Assembly: GCA_030248295.1 (NCBI GenBank)
Contig: JASANH010000055.1
Span: 302,844 to 366,843, forward strand
Source of the DNA: Mesodorylaimus sp. YZB2_4
Lineage: Eukaryota > Nematoda > Enoplea > Dorylaimida > Dorylaimidae
DNA length: 64,000 nt
Direction of reading: 5' to 3'
Made by a program: the position numbers and the translations under genes. This document shows positions 1 to 14,900 of this stretch, one piece after another. Below the pieces are notes generated by a model. The model was not told the origin of the DNA and did not search any database. It saw only the letters and a list, made by a program, of their open reading frames with translations. How positions within the stretch are numbered: position 1 is the first letter of the stretch; every line of letters starts with the position of its first letter.

Positions 1-144
1 ATTTTTAGGTGTTTTCAATCGCAAAACATCCGTTTGTCCATTTTGCCCAAACATTTGCAAGAATACGTTCGCATCAGTTCCAGCACCAAAACGATTTCCT
101 GTTTTTACATATACTATGTAGCTAGTGGTTGGCGGAGCGTCTTC
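1..144 (-). CDS. PLAT/LH2-domain protein, partial exon running off the left edge
   Basis: Reading the minus strand from about 144 down to 1 gives an open stretch with the start of a PLAT (lipoxygenase homology) beta-sandwich: TTSYIVYVKTGNRFGAGTD followed by ANVFLQMFGQNGQ and LRLK. The Y-x-V-x-V-x-TG-x-x-x-GAGTDANV pattern is characteristic of PLAT domains, which usually mediate membrane or protein contacts. A close relative lies antisense in the exchanger intron at 9,511-10,217, where the same block is followed by the rest of the domain. Only the first half of the domain is visible; the coding direction points out of the window. The splice site on the 5' side was not resolved. Family call is firm; exon limits and intactness are not known. 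Confidence 0.6.
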
Positions 145-2967
145 AACACACGGAACCATTTTGGATTATTGTCCCTTTTCCACATTGTACTGACGAAAAC
201 GTTTTCCGAGCACCTTTTAATAGGCAGTCAGAGTGTTTGGGGAGTAGTTGGCTTGAAACTAGGCCAATTTTAAGTAACGAGGATCTGCTGCACAGGGCGT
301 GGGTTCCGTGGAAACGTGCGTAGGTGTATGTGTATTCATGGTTGGACTGGTCTTGCCTGTTCTATATTTAGAGTTTCATGTTTTCAAATTCAGGTGGCCA
401 GGGTGGCGATTACTGATGTTCGCTACTGGGGTTTTTCCAATGATGTCAATGATTTGACAGATGCATGTAGTCTTGACATACTCTGTGCGCGGAAATGCTG
501 ATTTTTCCAAATGATGCGATGAAAAAAACGCCAGTTTAAATTTAGAATTTTTCAAAACAAAGCGAAGACCTTTTAAAATGACCCGCAGATGATTCTAGTC
601 AACCATATATTCTAAGATGCAGAAACATGTGCCATTGATTGCTGGCTCATGAGTAGCAGCAATGAAGATCAGGCGAACCATAAAATAGGAGTCGCCTGAG
701 CATGTGATCGCATTCGATTGAATCTCAGGAAACTGCCGTTCAATTGGGCTCAGCTGCTCCATTCCACTCCATCGGACCAATTAGCCGCGCTGGTCCAAAC
801 TTGCGCCTCGAACGTTGAGGTTCGTTCAACTCGATCTTTTAGCGTTTGCGGAAAGGTCCGAGCGGAGGAAAGGGGAAATGCGAAGATCCTACAAAACAGG
901 GATAAAACAAGGGTAAATTCTCATTTGTTACCCCGGGGTTTTGAAAGGGCTCTAATTCAGGGAATAAATAAGGGGCTTACACGATTTCGGACAGCCCAGC
1001 CAGCTTATACAGTAGTTCCCGGTAAAATATGCCTGATGTTATTAGGCCTCCTACGTACTTGCACTGTATTTAGGCCCTAATATCTACAGTTATGACAAAA
1101 AAATAATAATGGGCGAATGCTTCGAATGTATATTATAATTCAGATACTCACATTTCACATACTGTACCCTGGGAGAATGTTGTAAGTGAGGGGGCTAAGG
1201 GAGGGGTGCAAAGTGAGGATTTACATACATTTCCGACAGCTGCAGATATTCGTAACTCGAAAGTCGACAGAGTCAAGATTTTTTGTGGCTTCGACTTACT
1301 AAAGGCGGTGGCCACGCAAGTTTTAAATCGGTTTGTGAACTTGCTGGACTCTTTCCCTGTGCCCGGGTGTGACCAAGCCTAGCGCGAGGAAGAGAATGTA
1401 GCAGAGCCCCATGGGACCCAGACATGCAGTAGAGTAACTGTCAGTAGGACTTTCTACTGTTTCTGCTGAAGGAGCAGTCTACTAAGCGCAGTGACCGCGG
1501 ACAGGAGCCTGCGCAACCATTTGCCAAAACCAGGGAGCATACAAATAAGTATTTGGTTCGTAAAGACCGAGTATCCTCAGCCTTTTCGAACGGCTTTCTA
1601 AGCCAAGTCTGAATCGCTCGTTCAGAAAGCTTTTCTCATGCTCTCCAGAAGCACAGCACTCGAGTATTCATGGGATTAGTCCAGAATTAGAAAGGGAATA
1701 TCACAAAATGCTGGTTCATTGACCTCAGTCTTTGTCTGACACGCATTACCCTGTTGTTTTGCTGAATATGATTCACCTGCTTACAGTAGACTCCTTCTGC
1801 TCGGAACCCTGAGCAGTAAAAACTGCTGCTTAACCATCGGTGCTAAGAAAAACTGCCAGATCGAGCGGTTGCGCCTCAGCCTCGCAATGAGCACTTTTTC
1901 CGATAGTCTTCGGTTGACTCGCGAGTCTCCTTGTACCCGTCTTCCGCTGAATACAGGCTAATCTTCCACACCTTTGCTCGATTCTTTCGTCACATATTCA
2001 GTGACCATCCCAGTGGCCTCAATGCCTATACCCTCTAAAGAAAATAAACAGAATCATCAACGTCAACAATGCACCCTGAAATGAACCACAATTATTGTCT
2101 TTGGAGAAGCTTTTCTGTTGGGACAACTAATCCCAGAGGCGCTGGTTCGAACCACACTCAAGGCTCACCATTTGTGTATGCATCTTGATTTCAAATCCTC
2201 CTTCTATTCAAACTTTCGACACAGTGAAACAAGAGTTTCGCCATCTAGCCAGTTCTAAGAAACCAGTTTGACACCTGTTCAATTGTGTCTGCTTCGTATT
2301 CCGTGCGCGATGTTGTCTAGCTGTCATTTTTGGGATGAGATGACACACATCCCACAGTCTGCATTGTATATATCTCGTCCAACTACAGGTTCCATATCCC
2401 ATTCGAGTTACGTTTACAAACTTTTCGGCAACTTTGCTTGAACGAGCACCTCGATCCTGCTACTCCGTTGCCCGCTAGGACATCGGAGTGAGTCGTTGCC
2501 GGGTGCGATGAAAACATCGAAACAGCTTCCTCTACCCGTCTACGTTCAGGATGGCTAATGCAGTCGCATCGATTTCTTTGCCCCATTTTGCAGCTACAGG
2601 GGCTCGTTAGTCTGCCCAGCTTTCATTCGTGCACTGAATGTTAGCTTTGTAAAAAAGCGGTTTTCTTTGCGATTTCGGTGTGAATAGTTTGTTTTGTGAG
2701 TGGTGGATTGGCATTGCGGAGGTGGCGCCAAGTTTGAAGGCCATTGTGGTTGAAGTATGGCTAATAGGAAGAGCGCGTAGCTTTCTGTTTGCACAATGAC
2801 GATGCCTCGTTATGTCATGAAGCGCAGGCGTCGCCAAGATAAGATTTTTCGCCATACGTCTTGCTGGACTCCAATGTATATCTGTGCTGTGTGTCATCTT
2901 GCAGATTTTGTTGCGTAAAAGAGAGTCCTTGATTTTATGCGCTTTATTTCGATAATTTTATTCTAAA
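145..2967. other. Intergenic, no recognisable gene
   Basis: Short open frames occur on both strands (for example 718-1,080 plus and 2,607-2,897 minus), but none shows a family motif, plausible splice sites or a composition distinct from its surroundings. The upstream exons of the minus-strand PLAT gene at 1-144 and the promoter of the exchanger gene at 2,968 should lie here, but neither could be pinned down. No RNA gene or clear repeat was recognised. Confidence 0.5.
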
Positions 2968-5900
2968 ATGAATTCGTATCGAATAATTTCGTTGATCTCA
3001 ATTTTTCTTTCCTTGACTTATGGACGTTCGATAGAAAATTTTGGAAATAGCACAATTGGCGATGAGCACGAGCTGCATGGAAAAACTGGGTCTCACAACA
3101 TGAGTGGTTCTATTCATGATAAAGTTCACGACATTCACGTGGCTTCGTGGAATTATTCTTACGTTGGCCAGCCATTACTCATTACTTTGTTTATTGTTGC
3201 TGTTTGCATTATCAAAATACGTAAGTCGAAACCAGTCACTCGCGGTCAATAGAATCAGTGAGTCCACTGATAAGGGGCCCAAGGAACATTTGGGGGTAAC
3301 AAACTGGTTTGAAGCGAAGTTTGGGAACAGGGCTTGTCCTTCGACAATGGCGGGTTTCGTCCTGTTAGACTATACGTGGGTAGCAAAAAATGACCATACT
3401 ACAGAGATGAACTAGGATTGTTTCCCCTTTTGAAGAAATCAGTTAGAAATGTGTCATATTTTGTCATCTTGGCATGATTTCAAGGTCTGTGTTCAGTGAT
3501 GAGTAGTCAGAATGGATCCGGAATCCGAATTTATCCGGAATGATCCCATGGGAATGAAGAACAGCGATAGCGGTTGAATAATGACAGTTAGGATGCTCTA
3601 TCAAGTGTACCACAAAGAGATACTCTTTGAAGGACACAGTTTTCCGCCCAGCCCAGAGTCTGCGTTCTTTTACACTGCTATCACGGGATTCAGCATTCAG
3701 AATTGAATTTAAAAGAAATTGTTCTTTTCGCTAACTTGAAAATAGCTAACTAGATAAAAGAAAATGAAAGTTTCGTTCTTACGGCGCACCCAATACATCG
3801 TATGCTGAGAATAGTCAGAATCAGCTGCAGCCTAGGAAGTTTGTTTGGAATAGATTGGTGTGGACCACCCGCTGTGGCTACGTACAAAAGACTGTAGGTC
3901 GCAGAAAAAGATGTCCAGAAAGGCTTTCAGGATCGATTTATTTTCTTGATAACAAACATCAAGTTACAGTCCCGCTATCAACTTCTACACACTAAAAAAG
4001 ACTTATAAAATCTATCTCAATCTAAAAATTTTGACCTGCGCATCAAGGCGGGTGGAAGATGGCGTGGAAGACATCAAAGCACGTACAGTACTTTCCAGTC
4101 AAACTGGTATGATGTCTTCCGCGAGGGGTGTCGATCTTCCGCCCGACCGGGAGCTCTAGGTTACGCTCTGGTGTTTTAAAGACCAGGGGTTTCCCCTCTG
4201 ACCTGAATCTGACCTTGACCGACCCCTCATCTGATCATCCAACCCCTGATCTGACCTTGACTTTGACAAGGGATGTCAATAAGAGTTTTGACATATTTCT
4301 AACTTTGACCTTGAGATCATTTTGAACATCAATACACACTGAATCAGAGAAGACCAGGCTGGCTGGACACTGAAGAATCTCCCGAACGGATAAAACTTTT
4401 ACAATACATACTGACAAGGCTCTTCTGTACTCATGCTGTTTTTTAGTTTTGCACCACGCGAAACGACTGGAAAAATTAATACCAGAATCGTGGTAAGTAC
4501 CCGAGATTTTTTGGCTTTTTAATGATTTTGAGAAAGTTCACACATACAAAATATATTTTTGGGGGGGGGGGAGCAGATCTTTTGTACAATAATACGCATC
4601 GCGACCATTCACTTTGATCTTCTGATCGCGTACGAAACGCTATCTGCTGGTGTTTGTAGACAGCTCGCAATCATATGCATTTTACAAAACACCCTAGCCG
4701 TCCCGTTCCGTTCAGTCTTTGGCTCCAAAAACTATGGGCTGGCAGATACAGAATTTGCTCTGCACTGCACCGTTTTTGAATGATATTTGAGTAGTAGGCA
4801 GATAACTGATACTGAATAAGAACAGCTGCTAGAGTAAGTCGAAGAACTTCCTGTAGAAGGTACCATTGGGCCATTCAAGTCAAAAATGGTGCTTTGACTG
4901 TCGAATCAGGCATGATCGATTTTCCATGTTTTGATGTGCTGGACCGATAGCAGCCTAAAGCACTGTATGTGACAATTGGCGTATGTGGTGTCCATGCTTC
5001 AGCCTTGTTCATCTGCCTCGTGGCACTGAAAATTGCGAAATTTCAGCATACTTGTGGCTCACAGTGTCCTCGGCTCTTTCTTTTGTGCCCGCGGCCCCTT
5101 CTGCATTGTGTTGTGCGTAAGAATATACCATTTCAGAATCTTATCAGTGGGCAGTGTATGTGGTTATTTCTAGAAGAACACTGCGAAAATACTGCACTCT
5201 ATACCAGTTCGGTATCAAGAGTATACTGACATCATAATGCCACGTTTTAATGAGTTGATAAATGCAACCTCTTAAATCTGTACAATTGAGTTTTGCTTCC
5301 TTCTCTAGCGACTAGCAAGGGAACATCGCCAAACGTTTTAAGTCGAGCTTTGCAAAACCAAAAGTTGTTACGTGCTCCTAGCTGGATGTAAATAAAAGAA
5401 AGCTCTGAGCAAAATATTGGAGGCTTCTGGTTAACTGGTCAGAAATGGTCAGCGCCTATAGTCCTGTGAAATTTTTTGATTCTCCTGGGTTTTTTTATTT
5501 TACAGTCCCACAACCAGAGTGTTGCAAGCTAAAACTCAGAGCCCGAAACCCGAAACCCAAAAACCGAAAATTGAAAACCGAGTTTGCTAAGAGTCCTGCA
5601 TGTTTTTTTCAACGTTCGGCTTCCTTACCACACAAAAATTCAAAACTTCACGGGACTTTAGGCGCTGACCATTGCTGAGCGGTTGGCTAGACGTCTCTAA
5701 TATTTTGCACAGAGTCTTCTTTAGGACCTTGGAACAAATTTTAATTTTGGCTTTGCAAATTTCGACTTAACGGTTGGCGATGCTCCCTTGTAAGTACTGA
5801 CCACACCTAACTCTACAATAAGTGACTCACGATTTCAGCAGACTTTGTCACCGCACTTACGAGTTAGCAATAAGTCAAAGCATCCGTTTTCTGATTTCAG

Positions 5901-8900
5901 TCTACTTATTCTCCTTGGCATCATTTTCGGATTTTTATTCCTTGTGGAAGGCGCGCAAACAGAATTGGCATTTTTTCACTTTAGTCCACGATCATTCTTC
6001 TTATTCCTTTTACCACCGTAAGCATCATGCCACAGAAAAAATTTGGATCCTCGCATGACAATTTCGATGTGTTAATTTTCAGAATCATACTAGAAGCGGC
6101 TTATTCATTGAAAGATCGAGCCTTCGCCGAAAATTTGGGCACAATCGTTTTGTACGCAGTTGTGGTACACTTTAGGACACTTTGCCATGAAGAAAGGAAA
6201 GCAAGAAATTTGTTTCAGGGAACTATTCTAAATGTGTTCATCGTCGGCCCAACCTTATTCGGGTTTTATCTGGCTGGTTTCATGGGAGACTCGATGACAC
6301 TCAATTTCCTCGAATGCCTTATTTTTAGTGCTATAATCGCTGCTGTTGATCCAGTTGCAGTGAGTCAAATATAATTTTAGGAGGTTTTTCTCATAAAATT
6401 GGAAATTTTTAAGGTGCTTGCTATTTTCGAGGAAATTGGTGTCAACAAAATGTTATATTTTATGGTTTTCGGAGAGAGTTTGTTCAATGGTGAGAAAATT
6501 TCAGTGGCTACTCGTACTGATGCTGTATGTGAATCTGGAATACAAAAATGTCTGTTCAAGTTCAGGGTGTCAGCTGCATCTTCGACGAGTTCTTACAAAG
6601 TTTCAGGCTCCCCAGCCAGTTTTAAATTTTTGCGGGAATTCAAATCAGTGTGAATTTTAATGCTTGATGCTTTACTTGGTACATTAGTCGAGCTGGATAC
6701 TTCTTACAATTTCAGATGCTGTGACTGTGGTTCTCTACAATATGGTCCTATCATTTATGCAAATTGACCAATTGGGTGTTCGCGAATTCGGTCTTGGTTT
6801 CGCTGCCTTTTTATGCGTCAGCCTTGGCGGAATGGCAATCGGAACGTTTTATGGTTTTATGACAGCCCTGGCCACAAAATACTCAACTAAATTGAGAGGT
6901 AAAGTTTATAAAAGGTGATAAAATATTTTTTTAATTGATCATAACTTTAGTTCTGGAACCCGCTATCATTTATGGGGTGGCGTATTTGTCATATATTTCG
7001 GCTGAACTATTCCATTTTTCTGGAATAATAAGGTGCAAAGTTTTACAAACTCACTCGTGCAAAATGCAACATAACTTGATTTTAGCATCATTTGTTGTGG
7101 CCTTATTCAATCATATTATGCGGCTGAGAATATATCCTCAAAGTCGTTTATCACCGTATTTCATTTTAGCAAAGTGATGAGGTGAGATAAATTTAATCAT
7201 ATTTTTTTACGTTAGAGATGAAAAATGTGTAGACCAGTGGAGTATCAGGCATCACATGTACAAGAAATGACAAAGAACATGCAGTGTGGTTAGTTTTTCT
7301 ATTCCTGCGCGCATCACAGCCAATTCAGCAGTTACTTGAGTAGTAACTATGTGTAGCCTTACGCACTAGTAATATGCATCGTTTAGTATGTTTACCTCTA
7401 ACTGTGGCGTGCTGAAAATGACGTGAGCATACGAGTACATGTGCATGTATATGGTATTATATGTATTATACATATATCACAATATATGTATAATATATAG
7501 TATATTCTACATATATTTAAATATACATTATTATATGTGCATATAATACTTATTATAAATATATAAACATATATATGTATATATATATACATACACACAC
7601 GGAATCAAGATCTTTGTATGAAGAGACGCTGTACATTGCACAAAACTTGACCTTTGAGCGGGAATCGAATGCTCACCTGATATTCACCTTGAGGCTAAGG
7701 CAGGTTTTGTGTGCATATGCATATCTACTACCAGTTATGAGTCTCTTTCCAACGACAGCTGACACGCCCGCATTGGATATGTGCGTGACATATAAAGTGG
7801 ATGTCAACGCGTACACATAGAATTAGGGATAATTTGTATATCTTAGAGTTATATCATGTGCCTGGTATATCTTCTTGTCGTCACGTTCTTACAATACATA
7901 TTTGTCTATTTTGCAAAGCATAACAAATTTATGCCATTCTAGCAGCATAGCGGAATCGCTTATTTTCATCATCCTTGGTGTTATGCTTGTCAACGAATAT
8001 AAATCCTGGGCAAACTTCAACGTCGGATTCTCTTTAATTGCCGTCTTCTTGTGTATTCTTTCGCGGTTTGCCGGTAAGTACAGTGTAGCAGTAGGACAGT
8101 GAGCTATATTGTGGGTAAGACTTGGACGGCTTGGGATGATTTTAAAATTTCCATCCATTTTAAACTCGTATTTTCGACAAAAATAGTTTTTCCCCTGATC
8201 TGCTCCCTGCTGGCAATAATTCACAAGCTTATCGTGAATCCATCCTCTTAGAGCAGGGGTGGAGCAGGAAAATTCCCCTTCCTCCCATGCCCATTCGCGA
8301 TAACCAACAAAGAATGGTTTCCGACAATTTCTAGTGGTGTTCTTTCTGGCGTACATTGTGAACAGCGTGGTCGTCAGCGTGAGAAAAATCCGACGCCAAG
8401 AACAGTTTATTATGGTAAGTGGGTACTCCTGTTTGTCGAAAGTGCTAGACGTCAGTCCAGTCCAGGCAGTGGCTAAACCTACGAAATTCAAAGTTTGCTC
8501 ACACCTGGGCCATTTATGTATGGGATAATGTACGTCCACTGGCCTCTAATTGGAGGCAGAAAGTGACTATAGCCCTCGGTATAACTCCCATTGCAGTTTC
8601 GACACTGCATTGTGCCTGCTTACACATCAAGACAGCAACAGAAGGCGCCACGGGTTCTATACAGGCTGACGTGGTGTGGATAGCTCGAATCTTCCCAGCA
8701 TATAATGTCGCAGAATAGAGACTTACTCTTATGATGGCGTGTACAAATAAGGTCTGACTAATGGAGTACTGGCAGCAAGATGGGGTATTTACATTGTCGC
8801 AGCATTTTCTAAATTTGAATTATTCATGATAAAACTCTCGCTCGCAACATGTCAAAAATAGTCTTCCTTTTTCGTCACACGTGACAACCACTGCCAGCGA

Positions 8901-11900
8901 TTGCACTCGGTCTCTCTTGATCCATTATCTTTTGCTCAAGACAAACCTGTTTCGAAATTATTTCCTCGCTATCCACGAAAGAATGTGAAGCGCCTAAAAT
9001 TTTGTCGGACGACACAAATAGACAGGGAGAGACTGACTTACTGACATGGATCGCCAGTTATAGAGGAACAGCCAGCCGCTAAAACTAAAGGGGCGTTGTC
9101 TGTCTCTGTTCTTCCCTCACCTCGCTGACACGAGTCTGTCGTGGGGATGGAGAGGCCGTGTACAACTGTTCCATAAGACCCAGTGGAAAGGATAAACGTC
9201 CACAGTTTGCACCCTTTGCAGGTTTCTAGTTCACTAAGTTATGACCAGTGGCTGCTTATCCTCCGAAGAGCGCGACTTCAATTCCAACTTAGGCCTCGTG
9301 TTTTGTATTTTGCGTCTCTAAATCAAATCCCACCTCATTTGTTTTAATTTTAATCTAACCACCTTGAAGTCGTACTCCAATAATTGTCATACATAGTCAC
9401 TCACAAAAGGTATCTGAGATTGAGATCTGAAAAGATACACGGCCTGACAGAATGAATCGATAAACCAATGGAAATTTTGCGGAGTTCTTGCAGATAACCA
9501 AGTGGCAATCTCATCGCTTGTTAACACCTGACACCGAAAATTTCAGAAATAGAGCACCGTGTGCACTTTGCGATCGCAGTGTCACGCCAAAATTTTGATT
9601 GGCGTTGCATCTCGTTTCTCGTCGAGAAACTCTTTTCATGGCTTCGTTCACAACAGCGTCCATGCATTTCATGACGCCCAGTGCAGGCTGCACGACACTT
9701 CCCGGACCTCTGCTCACTTCCATACATCTGAGGATGACCACAGTTGAGTCCACACCGTCTTCGGTCCGTCTCAACCATTTATGATAAGGGAATCGAAATG
9801 TCAGGCGTTGAACTGGGTCAGATATTTCAATATATTCTAGAAACCATGAAGGAGCCAGGCCTAAATAAGGAAGCATTTCTCATCAGACTGGTCTTCATGT
9901 ACTTTCTTCAGAAATCCCTTACCACTGTTGTCATGGGAAATTTGAATTTTTTCAACCTTTCCAATATTTGGCACCCCTCTCAAAACGAATCGATCCAAAT
10001 GACCACGTTCGAATTTGTTTTTATGGTCATTTTCAATATTATTTTCGATTTCTTGCTGAGCCTTTAATCGCATCATTCCAGTCTGATGTCCATTTTCACC
10101 AAAAACTTGCAAATAAATATTGGCATCGGTTCCAGCACCAAAACGGTCACCCGTTTTCACATTCACGATGTAACTTGTCGTTGTTTTCTGCTTTTCATTC
10201 AAATTCGAGGAATTCATTTTCTATTTGCTTTACGTTGAAGCGGCAACTTGCAAAAATGAAGGGGGTTCAAGGCGGGCGCCTTTTATATGGCGTTTATCTG
10301 GCTGCGCGAAATTTGGGCAGTTAGAATAATCACGGGGAAGTATAGGGACTGGTGATGGGCAGACAAATGTGGGTGTGTAAGACGTTGCCCATATATGGAG
10401 AATTAAAATAACTGGTTCGTGTGTTCCGACTTTGGATCGAGTCTCACAACTTGTGCGAGAGCGAAGACGAGACAAAGTTACGTACAGTGTTTTCCAGTGA
10501 CGGTTTTTTCGAGCCAACTCGATTTGCCATGTTTTGGTCTCTAAATTAGGAGACGATCTGGTAAAAACTGGAATGAACAGGGGTGTGGGAAGTCTTCTGA
10601 CTCATGTCAGCTGTTCACTACTGTAACGCTGACCCAACTATAAAGAATAAGTTTGAAGTAAGACGGTTTTTGTAATATGCAAATAATGTTTATATTACAG
10701 CAGTATGGACTAAGTTTTGTGAAGAGTTTATTGTAAAATGGTTTCTTCTAAACACGATGAGACAGTTTCAAGGTATGGGACGGGGGGCGAGTGGGATGTA
10801 TGCGAGGGCAGTAGGCCCAAGCACTCTTGCACGGGGGCGCTATTCCACTGTTTTAAAATGGGTTAGGGTTTTTAAGTCGCCACGTTCAATTCAGTCGAGC
10901 TACACAGACGGAATAAATACTTCGAAAATGTCGAATAGACTTGATTTGTGCTACATCGCTCGAAACTTTCTTCCCTAAATTCAGATTTTAGTCTGTCGAA
11001 AGGCAAGCACGGGGAAGATTGGGAGCACAAGGGGCCGTTCAAATACGACACCGTACGTTGGGAGGGGGGGTCGGCACCAAAACGACAAAAAACGACAAGG
11101 GGGGAGGGGGTAGGCAAAACGACGTCGTTTTTGCACTAGTTATTGCAGCGTTTTTCTTCCCTTTCGAACTCTCCTGCTGGAGCCTAATTACAGTCTGATG
11201 AGCACAGGTCCGCCGCGTTTGGGCTACCTAATCATGATATTTTTGGTTATAATAATGTGCATTGGCTAGACTCAGCTTGTTATAGGAAGCGGCCGCGTTT
11301 GTGCAGCGCAGTTCGGCATTTGTCTCTCCATATGGGTCAGTAGCGAGTGGCCCTGGGCAGTAACCTGGGCTCAATCCCTGGCGATGGAGGTCGGCTTGCG
11401 AACCATAAACCCTCGCTGACCTTGCACGGCAGGCCGTGGATGACTCACTCGGTACCCTAGAAGTGCTCAGAGTGGAGAGACGGGAGCTAAACGAGGGGAC
11501 AGTCTCGGCTGCTGAACACGGGCAAGGTATGCACCCACGGACGCTGGTGTGTGTGCTGGTCCCCGCACAGCCTCGCTTAGAAGGTTTGACTGCTGGTCAG
11601 CTGGAGGCAAAAACAGGCTTCAGGGCAAAAAATTTTTTGAAGCAAAAGGTTGAAGTATGATAAAGAAAAATGTGCTCTATCATACAGAGTTATTCTTACT
11701 GCTTATTCGATTTTTAACAAGTGCGTTTCAAGAATTCATAAACAATCTTTGGGAATTAAAGGCGTAGAGTCAAGCTGTGGAACCATCAGCACAGTCTACC
11801 TTTATCAAATTGTTACTGAAATCAAATTACTAATGTCTCTAAACATTCCGAAAAACATTGTTGGAATGTATACCGATATAAGGATGGGAACATGCGGATT

Positions 11901-14900
11901 CGTACGAGATATGAACATGAGCAGCGGCGGGGTGAAGTGCGCCGATACTCATGAAATTTTTTTTTGAAATATATCTTCTCCCCTTTTTGCAGTTTAGGCG
12001 GGTGGGGGGATTGGCTTGTACGACGTCGAAAAGAGTGGTCAGGCGCAAAACGACAAAAACGATAGGGGGAGAGGGGTCAAAACTTGCTGATTTGCTTACG
12101 ATGTCGTTTTTGAACGGCCCCCAATAAGTATTTTGGTGTGCTCTACAACTCTGACCTTCTCCCTTATGGGCATAACCACTCGTTTTTCGACGATTCCTTC
12201 AAAGCAGACCAAAAGGATTGAGCGGGTGCGGTTCAGGCTAGGCTCAATTTGGGTAAGGCATGATAACCCTGACATACTGAACAGTATATTATGATAATGC
12301 ACAAGTGTTATACTAACGGTAATCATGTAGAGTTCATGTCAGAATCTACTAAGTTTTAACTGCAATATACCAACGCGATGTCCAAGAGTTGCGGCCGCGG
12401 TGGTGCAGCAGCTCGGCATTCGTTTCCCCGTATTGCTTTGGAGCGAGTGGCTGGACTCGTCCAGAGTTCGATCCCCGGTGACGGAGGTTGGTTTGCGAAC
12501 CATAAACCCTCGCTGACCTTGCAGCCAGGCCGTGGGGGACTCACCCGGTACCGTCGAGGTGCTCCGAGTGGAGAGACGGAAGCCAAACGAGGAGACAGTC
12601 TCAGTCTTCGAACACCAACAGGGTTCATGGGGTCGCCCTTATCACTACACTACACCACCAAGGCGGGCATCATTCATGATAGATGGAAATCCGACCCACG
12701 GTCAGATGGATGACTTTTGATTTCGTGATCGCGTGTCTTAATGTGCGAAATAGGAGCTACGCTACCTCTGATTTTTGATCCTGTACGCTGAATGACCTTC
12801 CAGCGAACTGGCATGTCAAAATGTCACTATCAAGATCGCGTCCTTTTCAGGCTTACGGAGGTCTTCGTGGTGCCGTTACCTTTTCGCTCGTTTTCATGCT
12901 CGACCCGCATTTACTGGTGCAAGGACAGACCACCAAGGATGTCCTGCTTACTTCGGCTTACATCATCATTTTCTTTACAACTTTCTTGCAAGTAAGCACT
13001 TTTCGTCGTACAGTCAGAATCCTACAGAAAGGCTTGGTTTTGTTTTGGCCAATGAACGAGAAAGCTAACAGCGAATTCTTGCAACTCCTCACTTTTTTCC
13101 TCAAACTTACACTTCCGATCAAAATTATGGAATCGCCCTTACCGCCTGCATGTATGTAAAGTTCTCTAAAATCTAGTGGCCATTTCGGGGTAACAAATGA
13201 GGACACGGCACAATATAATTTTGGGATGGCAAAATGTCCGCACGTCTGAAAAATGAAAAGCCACATTAGGCACTAAATTTTTGCTGGCACGAGAAGCAAC
13301 AAGCTTGTGCTGAAATTGCAGGGCATCAGCATCAAGCCGCTCGTCAAAATGATGCGAATCCGATTAGAAACAAAAGAAACCAGCTGCATCAAGGAAATTA
13401 ATACAGCAGTCATGGACGATAGCATGGCTGGCATGGAGGAAATCATCGGTCATCACGGCAGCTACTACTGGGCTGCAATGACCAAATATATGAGCGATCG
13501 ATTTATCAAACCAGCAGTGCAGAAATTCCCAAACTGTAACCGCAGTTACAGCAGTTTTCTGGCCGCTTACCAAGAAGCCCACATGAAGTATGCTCATCTC
13601 TGTTTTGGTCCAAAACAGAGTGTTGATCTGAATTGTGTGTTTCAGGGACAAATTCACTGCTCATGAACACGGCCAATTTCTGGCCGTACCTACCACGCAA
13701 GCAGCTTTGTGGACAGAACTGGATAGCCATGACGAGTATGTCGCTTTGCGGACGGTACTTTCGAAATACGTTATTACAGAGATCATCTTTTTAGTTTGCA
13801 TATCCCGAACAGTGTGACTGATATGGAGGTGGAGCGCCAGGATGAATATGGATATGGTAAGTTTTGCTCGTACTTCCAGGGTGCTAGCACCCCTGGTTGA
13901 TGTTTAAGCCGCAGGTGTACTCGCAAGACTCGCATTGCTTCAGTCGCAGCTTTGCTCCCTGATTCCGGTCTCTCATATCTGCCGCCTGGATGCACTGTTT
14001 ACTCTTTGGTAAGAGTATAATATGACTCGCAAAGTCAACTGATTCAATCAGCATATCAAGTTCGCATAATTTCTAACTTCAAATCCCAAACTTAAAATCA
14101 GTCAGATACACAAAAAATGTAGTTATCTTATCTAAAATGCGAAGTAAAGCCAAACACAAAAGGTCATATTTCACTGTACGCAGTCTGAACAAGCGCTGTT
14201 GGAATAAGCAGTGACCGGAGTAACAATAAAGTTAGCCTCTTTGTCGATTTGTTCAGAAGGCTTTACTTTTCCTTCATGTGTGCAAAGAACTCACAATGTT
14301 ACTTTTGTCTACGCAAATAATTTTTCAAAAATTTTTAACTATGCTGCAGGAATAAAAATCAAAGGCCTCAAATAAGCATGTGTATTACAACTGTAGAAAG
14401 CAGCATCATGAAATGGGGAGGACTCCTACTCTTGTCCCAAAATTAATTAAGGAAATCAATTATTTTGGAGCGCACTAATTGACTAGCAGTTGGTTAATTT
14501 TTGCATACAGGAGTCGATGTGGTTGAGCAACTGATTTTTTGGTTGATTTGATGTTTTTGATATTAATATTGTTTTGCTCAGGATAGTCGATCGATCAGTG
14601 ATTTATGCAGCCACTCAATCAGGCAGGACTAAACTATTTTTTTAGAAATCAAGCGGGAACAGCAAATAAAACGAAAGGAAAAGCCGCATCTTGCGCCATT
14701 GAGGTTGGATACACCACACGATATGCTGGCTCTGCGAAACATACTCCGAACACCGCCGCATAAAACGGTAAGATAAAAATTTATAGACTAATTCACAGGT
14801 TTCGTACAAAACAAAATTTAAATTTCCCGCTATAAGCCCCGTAGAACATGGATAGAAAGTCTCACACTTGAAAGCCTGCGCGCCCATTCTTTAAAGGTTC

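Noticed and set aside
7889..8539. 216-residue minus-strand frame
   Set aside because: It lies antisense to two exchanger exons that encode conserved NHE helices; no motif of its own.
12356..12713. Overlapping 90- and 111-residue frames on both strands
   Set aside because: They are readings through a GC-rich SINE copy.
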